Assembly: GCA_028293465.1 (NCBI GenBank)
Contig: JAQGOT010000072.1
Coordinates: 1 to 6,695, forward strand
Source of the DNA: Pedosphaera sp.
GTDB taxonomy: Bacteria > Verrucomicrobiota > Verrucomicrobiia > Limisphaerales > Pedosphaeraceae
Direction of reading: 5' to 3'
Length of the DNA stretch: 6,695 nt
Below, piece after piece: positions 1 to 5,163 of this stretch. Made by a program: the position numbers and the translations under genes. How positions within the stretch are numbered: the stretch's first letter is position 1; each line of letters begins with the position of its first letter. The notes under the pieces are model-generated. The model saw only the letters and a list, made by a program, of their open reading frames with translations, did no database searches and had not been told where the DNA came from.

Positions 1-32
1 TCCTCTTCGATGAGTTGTGGCAGCGTGGCCAT
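1..32 (-). CDS. 5' end of a further gene of the mglA operon (partial, possibly roadblock/MglB-like)
   Basis: On the minus strand an ATG lies 5 bp after the stop codon of the MglA-like gene and opens a frame that runs to the window edge, reading MATLPQLIEE. The tight spacing and same strand suggest a co-transcribed gene. The short N-terminus resembles, from memory, the start of small roadblock/LC7 (MglB-type) proteins, which are common partners of MglA. Ten residues cannot establish a family, so the identity is inference. No Shine-Dalgarno sequence is visible; the bases before the ATG read GATCTCC. It could also be a chance start in intergenic sequence. Confidence 0.5.
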   Translation of the reverse strand, partial: MATLPQLIEE

Positions 33-37
33 GGAGA

Positions 38-652
38 TCAGGCAGGTTGGGCGGCACCTTGGCTGATAAATTTGTTCAGCAACATGCGGGTGATCATGTT
101 GAGAGATTCAAAAACGCCCTCGCACTTATGGGCGGTGGAGGTGAAAGAGGGAACCTGGACGTCGCGATTGTTCAGGAGAAATTCCATATATTCCACCGGG
201 GCGACATTGGGCAGATCCTGCTTGTTATACTGGAGGACGTACGGGATGTCGGGCAGGTTCAGCTTGAGGGTCTTCAAATTTTCCTCCAGGTTGTTGAAGC
301 TTTCCACATTCTCGGCCATTTTTTCGTACTGGGAATCAGCCACAAACACAATGCCATCCACGCCCCGCAACACGAGCTGGCGGGTGGTGTTGTAGATGAC
401 CTGGCCCGGCACGGTGTAAAGCTGGAACTTGGTTTTGAAACCCTTGATCGACATGGCCTCGATGGGGAGGAAGTCGAAGAAGAGGGTGCGGTCGGAGCTG
501 GTGGCAAGCGAGACGAGCTTGCCTTTATTGCCCGCGGCGGTTTGCACGTGGTCGTGCACCTGCACGAGATTGGTGGTCTTGCCGCCCATGGCGGGACCGT
601 AGTAAACGATCTTGACCTGGAGTTCTTTGGTTGCCTGATTGATGATTGCCAT
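38..652 (-). CDS. mglA: MglA-family Ras-like small GTPase
   Basis: A 204-residue cytoplasmic GTP-binding switch protein, close to the usual MglA length of about 195. Visible motifs: P-loop GPAMGGKTT (residues 19-27); the MglA-typical switch I stretch DRTLFFDFLP (54-63); the G3 motif TVPGQ (80-84), where Thr replaces the usual Asp of DxxG, a hallmark of the MglA family; and NKQD (143-146) for guanine recognition. Arg55 and Gln84 line up with the catalytic Arg53 and Gln82 described for Myxococcus MglA, so GTPase activity is expected. In Myxococcus and Thermus, MglA-GTP marks a cell pole and drives motility or pilus function, with the roadblock protein MglB as its GAP. Here the gene lies 8 bp after a gene whose product ends in a roadblock domain, consistent with a functional pair. 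Start: ATG preceded by GAGTTGAATT, only a weak ribosome site. The family call is firm; a motility role is inference. Confidence 0.95.
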   Translation of the reverse strand: MAIINQATKELQVKIVYYGPAMGGKTTNLVQVHDHVQTAAGNKGKLVSLATSSDRTLFFDFLPIEAMSIKGFKTKFQLYTVPGQVIYNTTRQLVLRGVDGIVFVADSQYEKMAENVESFNNLEENLKTLKLNLPDIPYVLQYNKQDLPNVAPVEYMEFLLNNRDVQVPSFTSTAHKCEGVFESLNMITRMLLNKFISQGAAQPA

Positions 653-660
653 AATTCAAC

Positions 661-2709
661 TCATTTTGCCTTGCGATCCAACTCCGCCGCGATGCCGGCC
701 AACCGGGCGGTCGGCAGCGGTTGTCCGGCAATGCCAAATGCAGCGAAGTAAATGGCACCGACCCGGAAAATCTTCCATGGGATAAGGCCCACGGTAAAGT
801 TGAGGTTGTTCAAATCCCCCATGCGAAGCTCGCGGGTGGATTGGCTGACGCGACCGAAAATTTGCGGCAGAAACGCGGCGAGGGTATCGGCATTCATGTC
901 CGCCGGTATTTTACTGGCGACGAGCAATCCGTCAGGCAAAGCGATCAGCGCCCCGCCCACACCGTCCAGCCCGGAAGCTTTGCTGACGATCTCGTTGGGC
1001 GTCGCATAGCGTTGGAGGAAACTGGTTCCCGGGGAAGGCCCCTTCTTGATCACCACCTTTTCCTCGACCGGCGGTTCATCTTTATCTTTCCAGACGTAGT
1101 AATTGGTATCCCCAGACGCGGTGGCGGGGGCAACGGGCGCAAAAGCGGTGGCGGGGGCAACGGGCAGCGGAGCGGCCACCGTCGGAGAAACGGCGACCGG
1201 CTCCGCGCCGGCGGTACCTGAGAAAAGGTTGGGGATGTTCGCGTCGATCGAGACTTTTTTCTGCGGCCGGTTCGCGCGCAAGCTGGCCATGAAGGCCGGG
1301 GTGATCACCTTCAACGGCAGTTCCAAGACCACGGCATCATGGGGTGAAACGTGGGATGGGTCCACGAGCGGTTTGATCCAGGACCGGATCAGTTTCCACG
1401 GGAAAGCCACCTTCCCTTGTTTGATGGCGGCCTCGGTCACGCCCTGAGGCAAAGCTATTGAAGCTGTGGACAGGCTGAGGGTGGTGATTTCCTGACGTAC
1501 CGATTCGGGCCAATCTTGGGACAACTCAAGCAGTGAAACCGTCAAGAATACTGTCTCACGGGAAGCGGCGGGCGGTGGCGGCACGGGTGTTGGCGCCGGG
1601 GCCGACACCGGGGCTGGGGCAAAGGACGGATTAAACCGGATCAGCTCAGGCTCGGCCGGAGGGGCGGGCAACGCGACGGGCGCGGGAGCGGACAACGGGG
1701 GCGGTGAAAGGTTGCGCGACGACGACGCCGGTGCGGGGATGGTTCCAGGCTGGCCAAATGGAATCGGCAGGGGCTCCGGTTCGGGAGCCGGTGCGATGGG
1801 TGTGTGCACCGGAGGAACAAGATTCATCCGCTTGAACGTGGGTTCATCGCGCGCAGGTTGCACGGGTGGCGGAGCGGCGGACAACATGGGGGCGCGCTGG
1901 AAAAGTGATTCCTGGGAGCCCGGCGGCGTTACCGGCGGCACCGAGGGTGGGTTGACGCGGGCGAAGACTGGCGTTTCCGGGAGCACCGCGGGTTTAAGGG
2001 GGAGTGCGGAGCTCGGCACCATGGGAGCATAAACGGGCGGATTGGGTTGGGCTGCGGCCGCGTTGGTCTGCTTGAAGACGACTTCCTCGGGAACCGGTTG
2101 AGACCGGGGCTTGGCGACCGGCTTAAGTGGCACGGAGGAGATGGTGACTTGAGTCTGGCCACCAAAAGGCCCGGTTACTTCCTGGGGCACATCGACATGC
2201 TTTTGGACCGGCCGACGCGCCAGCAAACCGGGATTTACCCGGGTGAGAATCTCGTTCAACGGCAAATCGACCAGCACGCGATCACGATCATTTTCCGGGG
2301 AAAAGGTTCCGGGGGGTGAAGACTGACGCAGCTCGCCGAAGGAAACCCGGACGGCGCCCTGGGCGAGTTGGGAAATTACTTTCTGCATGGGGACGAACAC
2401 TTCCGCCTCGCCAACATCTGTCTGCCGAACCCGGGTCGCCAAATCGGCTGGCAATCGAGCGAGCACTGAGCGGAGTGGGAGGGAAAGCGTGGCAGCGGAG
2501 GTCCCGGCCGGACGCGGCTGGGATTCGCCCACGGCGACGCGTGGTTCGGCGTCCACCCGTCGGGCGGGAGGAGGTGCTGCGGGGCGTTGGGGCGGAGCGG
2601 CGGGACGGACTTCCGGCGGGCTGTCAACCTTGTCTTCAACACGCTTGCCAAAGAATCTTTTAAAGGTATTGAACATTTGACTTGAATGTATTTTTGACGG
2701 TGCTGCCAT
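661..2709 (-). CDS. Pro-rich scaffold-like protein with duplicated unknown domain and C-terminal roadblock domain
   Basis: A 682-residue soluble protein with no signal peptide or membrane segment. Order: a short basic/aromatic N-terminus (MFNTFKRFFGKR, 12-23); a Pro/Ala/Arg stretch (30-70); an unrecognised domain (about 75-178); a Pro/Ala-rich, presumably disordered linker (about 181-383) with repeated short motifs; a second copy of the unknown domain (about 386-499); another linker (500-555); and a roadblock/LC7-like domain (about 556-680). The roadblock call rests on the pattern GVGGALIALPDGLLVAS, a long helix, then strands and a final helix. Roadblock proteins such as MglB bind MglA-type GTPases as GAPs or scaffolds. 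The mglA-like gene starts 8 bp downstream, so this product is probably its direct partner (inference). Start: ATG at 2709 gives the longest frame. The ATG at 2676 (Met12) is a serious alternative, because the N-terminus then begins with the basic/aromatic helix. Neither has a Shine-Dalgarno sequence. The CDS is certain; its role is not. Confidence 0.9.
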   Translation of the reverse strand: MAAPSKIHSSQMFNTFKRFFGKRVEDKVDSPPEVRPAAPPQRPAAPPPARRVDAEPRVAVGESQPRPAGTSAATLSLPLRSVLARLPADLATRVRQTDVGEAEVFVPMQKVISQLAQGAVRVSFGELRQSSPPGTFSPENDRDRVLVDLPLNEILTRVNPGLLARRPVQKHVDVPQEVTGPFGGQTQVTISSVPLKPVAKPRSQPVPEEVVFKQTNAAAAQPNPPVYAPMVPSSALPLKPAVLPETPVFARVNPPSVPPVTPPGSQESLFQRAPMLSAAPPPVQPARDEPTFKRMNLVPPVHTPIAPAPEPEPLPIPFGQPGTIPAPASSSRNLSPPPLSAPAPVALPAPPAEPELIRFNPSFAPAPVSAPAPTPVPPPPAASRETVFLTVSLLELSQDWPESVRQEITTLSLSTASIALPQGVTEAAIKQGKVAFPWKLIRSWIKPLVDPSHVSPHDAVVLELPLKVITPAFMASLRANRPQKKVSIDANIPNLFSGTAGAEPVAVSPTVAAPLPVAPATAFAPVAPATASGDTNYYVWKDKDEPPVEEKVVIKKGPSPGTSFLQRYATPNEIVSKASGLDGVGGALIALPDGLLVASKIPADMNADTLAAFLPQIFGRVSQSTRELRMGDLNNLNFTVGLIPWKIFRVGAIYFAAFGIAGQPLPTARLAGIAAELDRKAK
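670..1044 (-). other. Roadblock/LC7-like domain (residues about 556-680)
   Basis: The C-terminal part of the 682-residue protein. A first helix (TPNEIVSKASGLDG) leads into the strand pair GGALIALPDGLLVAS, a long helix (ADTLAAFLPQIFGRVSQS), strands (NFTVGLIPWKIFRVGAIYFAAFGI) and a closing helix (TARLAGIAAELDR). This is the order of the roadblock/LC7 fold found in MglB. It contains no catalytic motif; the family acts by binding GTPases or by dimerising. Confidence 0.7.
1213..1554 (-). other. Unrecognised domain, copy 2 of 2 (residues about 386-499)
   Basis: Second copy of the internal duplication. Landmarks: IALPQGVTEAAIKQGKVAFPW (418-438, matching the first copy's FVPMQKVISQLAQGAVRVSF), SPHDAVVLELPLKVI (455-469) and RPQKKVSIDANIPNLF (481-496). 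Identity with copy 1 looks low, but the same pattern recurs: a strand, a helix ending in QGxV, a loop beginning SP, a (V/L)xLPL strand, a helix, and a K(K/H)V strand. The divergence suggests an old duplication. Confidence 0.6.
1537..2088 (-). repeat. Degenerate short peptide motif repeated in the Pro-rich linker (ExxxF-K/R-x-N type)
   Basis: Within the Pro/Ala linker a charged, aromatic motif recurs between proline runs: EEVVFKQTN (residues 208-216), ETPVFARVN (245-253), QESLFQRAP (266-274), DEPTFKRMN (288-296) and AEPELIRFN (352-360). A related ETVFLTVS (385-392) marks the entry to the second folded domain. The shared pattern is an acidic residue, two or three variable residues, Phe or another large hydrophobic residue, usually Lys or Arg nearby, then often Asn. 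The three middle copies are 21-37 residues apart. Such islands in disordered sequence are typical of short linear binding motifs. Confidence 0.55.
2176..2487 (-). other. Unrecognised domain, copy 1 of 2 (residues about 75-178)
   Basis: First copy of a roughly 105-residue unit in the 682-residue protein. Landmarks are VFVPMQKVISQLAQGAVRV (104-122) and, after a short SPEN spacer, VLVDLPLNEILTRVNP (145-160) followed by RRPVQKHVDVPQEV (165-178). These match the second copy in order and spacing: IALPQGVTEAAIKQGKVAF, VVLELPLKVITPAFMA and RPQKKVSIDANIPNLF. The match is by eye. I do not recognise the fold. Confidence 0.6.
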
Positions 2710-3192
2710 GGTTCGTTGACATAATTACTTACCGCCGGCCGCAGATTCCAGGATCGGCCCAGTGTTCTGGCCAACCCGGCGGCGCCGACCGCAGTCCATC
2801 ACCAGGCACCCGACATGTATCCCGGGCTTCTGTGCTCTGAACTACCCCACTCACAGGCAAGAAGCATGCCACGATGAAATGTCGGGGGTTAGCCGCTGCA
2901 CAACGCCATTTAAACTGCACTTAACAAAACCGCCCAGGGGTACCGAGGTATCCGCGGAGAGTCGTGCTGTGTCCCATGACTGGACTGATTGTGTACCGGG
3001 TTGACCGGGAATTGGCATGCATTACGGGCGGCCGGACGACACGGAAACGCACTTTGGCAGGGTTAAACAAAAAACATTCAAGTTCCGCCAAACCGGAATG
3101 CGACTTGCTTGAGCACCTCTTGTTTGAACGTGGCTGACATTGGCAGCCCCGAGATTTGGACAGAGCAAACAGAATGATCGAAACAAGTCAAT
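2710..3192. other. Divergent intergenic region without a convincing gene
   Basis: The 483 bp between the two divergent operons. The small open frames here (for example 2762-3004 plus and 2729-2920 minus) encode Cys-, Arg- and Pro-rich mixtures with no recognisable pattern and no ribosome site, so I do not call them. I find no convincing sigma-70 or sigma-54 promoter by eye and no tRNA. Features that can be pointed to are an imperfect inverted repeat (3079-3107) and CAAGT-containing short repeats, listed separately. Both operon promoters should lie here, since each operon starts at its edge. The length is unusually large for this compact window. Confidence 0.6.
3079..3107. repeat. Imperfect inverted repeat upstream of the response-regulator operon
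   Basis: The left arm CAAGTTCCG (3079-3087) and a right side made of CGGAA (3094-3098) and ACTTG (3103-3107) can pair over about nine base pairs, with a 6-nt loop and a short bulge on the right side. It lies about 86 bp upstream of the response-regulator start, where an operator or a 5' leader hairpin could sit. No T-tract follows, so it is not a typical terminator. It may be chance. Confidence 0.3.
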
Positions 3193-4281
3193 ATGCGCAC
3201 ACGCCCTAAAATCCTGCTCGTGGATGATGACCAGGATTTACTGGATCTATACCAGGAAATCCTCTCCCAACTCCCGAGCCAACCCGAGATCTCCACCTCG
3301 GTGACCGGGGCGCGCGCCATGGCGATGCTGGAGGTGGAGCCATTTACCTTGTTGGTGTGCGACCTGAACATGCCCAAGATGGACGGGTTACAGGTACTAT
3401 CCATTGTCCGCCGCAAATACCCGGAACTGCGCACCGTGGTGCTGACCTCGGTGATGGACGAGCAGTTTCGCTCGCGAGTTTACAGCCTCGGCGTGGATCT
3501 ATTCTGGCAAAAGCCCGGTTCGGGGGAGGAGATCAAACAGTTCCTGGATTGCATCGAATCGCTGCTCGGGCGGGAAGCACAATCCGGGTTTCGCGGGGTG
3601 CAAAGCAAGAGTTTGGTGGACATCATCCAGTTGGAATGCATCTCCCACAATTCCCTGGTGCTCAAGATCACCAACGGCACGCTCACCGGCAGAATCTGGC
3701 TTCACAACGGGGAAGTGATCGACGCGGCGACCGCGGAACTGGCGGGCGAACCCGCGTTTCACAAGATCCTCTCCTGGCGGTCGGGTAATTTTGAATCGCT
3801 CCCGGCGGAACCGGACCACGCACGCACGATTTATAATTCGTATCAAGGCTTGCTGCTGGAAACCGCGCAGGCTCAGGACGAGGCACAGGGGCAGAGCAAC
3901 CTGGCCGCGAATGCCAAAACAAATGCTGCGCCGAGCGGCGAGACCGGCCCCCCCACCCCACTTACGCCGCTGTGCCGTTTTGAAGGCGTCGAGTTTGTCC
4001 TCGCGTTGAAGCCGGGCACGGAAAAAGCTTTTGAATCCCGCGGGCTGGAAAATCCGCAGCCGATGGCGGATTGGTCGCGGCAATCACTGGAGTTATATCG
4101 TTCGCTCGGAGAACGCATGAAAGCGGGACCGCTGCAACAACTCGAATGCCGCGGGCCGCAACGCCATCTGGCTCTGGCGCAGCATCAAGAATTGGATTTC
4201 TGCATCGGCTGGGAGCATGAAATGTCGACCGAGAAAATCCGTGAAGCCATGAAAAAAGCACTTGCATTATGGGTCTCCTGA
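3193..4281 (+). CDS. Response regulator: REC, PATAN (DUF4388) and C-terminal roadblock-like domain
   Basis: A 362-residue cytoplasmic protein with three parts. Residues 1-125 form a complete receiver domain: acidic pocket Asp12/Asp13, phospho-acceptor Asp57 in the run VCDLNMPKMDG, Thr85 and Lys107 (QKP), so phosphorylation by a histidine kinase is expected. Residues about 134-225 match the PATAN/DUF4388 domain (SLVDIIQLECIS, then GRIWLHNGEVIDA and a WRSGNFESLP end), known from PatA-type regulators of cyanobacteria and widespread in gliding and twitching bacteria. After a Gln/Ala/Pro linker (226-258), residues about 260-362 have the strand-helix-strand-helix pattern of a roadblock domain (FEGVEFVLAL, then SRQSLELYRSLGERM, then LDFCIGWE and a final helix). 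There is no DNA-binding domain, so output is probably through protein contacts, plausibly with the divergently encoded MglA-like GTPase (inference). It is first in its operon and no kinase is visible. The start ATG has no Shine-Dalgarno sequence; CAAGTCAAT precedes it directly. Confidence 0.9.
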   Translation: MRTRPKILLVDDDQDLLDLYQEILSQLPSQPEISTSVTGARAMAMLEVEPFTLLVCDLNMPKMDGLQVLSIVRRKYPELRTVVLTSVMDEQFRSRVYSLGVDLFWQKPGSGEEIKQFLDCIESLLGREAQSGFRGVQSKSLVDIIQLECISHNSLVLKITNGTLTGRIWLHNGEVIDAATAELAGEPAFHKILSWRSGNFESLPAEPDHARTIYNSYQGLLLETAQAQDEAQGQSNLAANAKTNAAPSGETGPPTPLTPLCRFEGVEFVLALKPGTEKAFESRGLENPQPMADWSRQSLELYRSLGERMKAGPLQQLECRGPQRHLALAQHQELDFCIGWEHEMSTEKIREAMKKALALWVS

Positions 4282-4571
4282 ACATTTTCGCCAAACCGCC
4301 AGCCAAGCTGGTCCGCCTGCCTTCCGGCAGCTTCACCGTGGACAAGGATGGCCGGGTGCTGGTTTCCACCCTGCCCCAAGCCTTTCCCAAGGAAATGGTG
4401 CAGGACATCGCCACCCATGTGTTAAGCGCATTCCGCTCCGCCCAGGAGGCGCAAATCCCGGTAACCGAATTCATCGTCCGCTATTCGAGCCTGAAACTTA
4501 CCGCCCGTGAGCTGCGTGGCGGAGCGATCATATTCCTGGTCCCCCAGACTTTCACCACAACCGCTCCCTAA
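4269..4571 (+). CDS. Small roadblock-like protein, second gene of the response-regulator operon
   Basis: A 100-residue protein that I cannot assign firmly. A hydrophobic/basic N-terminus (MGLLNIFAKPPAKLV) is followed by two strands with a turn (GSFTVDKDGRVLVSTLP, 20-36), a helix (EMVQDIATHVLSAFRSAQ) and a strand pair (TEFIVRYSSLKLTARELRGGAIIFLVP). This is the central part of a roadblock/LC7 fold without an obvious first or last helix, so it is either a minimal family member or a look-alike. The start lies 13 bp inside the end of the response-regulator gene in another frame, which implies translational coupling and matched production. There is no Shine-Dalgarno sequence; ATT precedes the ATG. 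It may partner the roadblock-like end of the response regulator or the MglA-like protein (inference). Confidence 0.85.
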   Translation: MGLLNIFAKPPAKLVRLPSGSFTVDKDGRVLVSTLPQAFPKEMVQDIATHVLSAFRSAQEAQIPVTEFIVRYSSLKLTARELRGGAIIFLVPQTFTTTAP

Positions 4572-4597
4572 CCAACCTCCGCCCACCACGAACGATT

Positions 4598-4999
4598 ATG
4601 CACGCGAACAAAATGCACCACCTCATTCAGGAGCTGGAAAATTACACGGAGTGCTGGAAAGAATACAACCACTTCGTCAACCTGGCCCGCAGCAAGAAAT
4701 TTGGTCCGGAGGAGGAGGCCCAGTTCCTCGAAGTCAAGACCGTGATCGTCCAGCAGTTGGAACTCATTTTAGCTTCCATCGAGTCCGGTACGCCGACCAA
4801 GGAGGAGGTCCTCAACCTCGTGGGCAGCGCACCTTCCCTGCGGTACCTCGGCGAGATGAACGACTCCGCCCTCCGCAACATCGAAAGCCAATGGCATAAA
4901 CTGTACATCGGCTGGCATTCCGTGCTGGGCCAGCTCAAAGTGCAACGCCAACATCAGGAAGCCAAATCGTTCTTCGGCTCCCTGTTGCAAAAGAAGTAA
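4598..4999 (+). CDS. Hypothetical all-helical cytoplasmic protein, third gene of the operon
   Basis: A 133-residue protein that I do not recognise. It has no signal peptide, membrane segment or cysteine pair. It appears almost wholly helical: LIQELENYTECWKEYNHFVNLARSKK (9-34), then EEEAQFLEVKTVIVQQLELILASIE, a short break around SGTPTKEEVLNL, then a long C-terminal helix with many Gln, His and Lys residues ending FFGSLLQKK. Trp20, Trp98 and Trp106 punctuate the helices. The gene starts 26 bp after the 100-residue gene, on the same strand, and ends the operon ahead of a convergent hairpin. There is no Shine-Dalgarno sequence (GATT before the ATG). A helical adaptor or partner for the neighbouring roadblock proteins would fit, but this rests only on context. 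Confidence 0.8.
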   Translation: MHANKMHHLIQELENYTECWKEYNHFVNLARSKKFGPEEEAQFLEVKTVIVQQLELILASIESGTPTKEEVLNLVGSAPSLRYLGEMNDSALRNIESQWHKLYIGWHSVLGQLKVQRQHQEAKSFFGSLLQKK

Positions 5000-5105
5000 T
5001 CCGCCACGCTGTTCCCTGCCGCTCTTCAGATTCTCAAGCCCCGGTGTTTGAGGTTCAACGATGGAATTGCCTGCCGGTGCTTCCAGCATTCAGAAAGGGT
5101 CCACC

Positions 5106-5141
5106 CGCACCCTCATAATCCCCATCAACAGAGGGGGTGCG
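5106..5141. terminator. GC-rich hairpin in the convergent spacer, possible bidirectional transcription stop
   Basis: The arms CGCACCCTC (5106-5114) and GGGGGTGCG (5133-5141) pair over nine positions with one G-U, around an 18-nt loop. It sits between the end of the plus-strand operon at 4999 and the end of the minus-strand lipoprotein gene at 5164, where a shared terminator is expected. There is no run of T on either side, so a classical intrinsic terminator is doubtful. The rest of the 164-bp spacer shows only a weak CTCAA/TTGAG pair near 5034-5053. Confidence 0.4.
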
Positions 5142-5163
5142 AACAGTTCTCCGCATCGCCGCA

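Noticed and set aside
17..751. Long plus-strand open frame (244 codons) opposite the GTPase and the end of the scaffold gene
   Set aside because: It is antisense to a gene with unmistakable GTPase motifs; such frames arise from GC-rich codon bias on the opposite strand, and its translation shows no family pattern.
1561..2169. GC-rich low-complexity stretch as a possible DNA repeat array
   Set aside because: The repetition is explained by Pro/Ala codons in the linker; no exact DNA repeat unit or CRISPR-like spacing is present.
2716..2744. TTGACA on the plus strand as a -35 box
   Set aside because: No -10 like sequence follows at 16-18 bp, and it would drive transcription from far upstream of the regulator gene.
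2762..3004. 80-codon plus-strand open frame in the intergenic region
   Set aside because: The composition (many Cys, Arg, Pro, His) looks random, there is no ribosome site, and no family resemblance is seen.
3131..3145. TGGC...TGGCA resembling a sigma-54 -24/-12 promoter before the regulator
   Set aside because: The spacing between the GG and GC elements is 9 rather than the required 10, and the -12 element is a poor match.
3174..3209. Eleven-residue upstream open frame overlapping the regulator start in another frame
   Set aside because: It has no ribosome site and is short enough to occur by chance; it would need ribosome profiling to take seriously.
3499..4083. Minus-strand open frame (194 codons) inside the response-regulator gene
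   Set aside because: It is antisense to clear REC and PATAN coding sequence; the product is Arg/Phe-rich without recognisable motifs.
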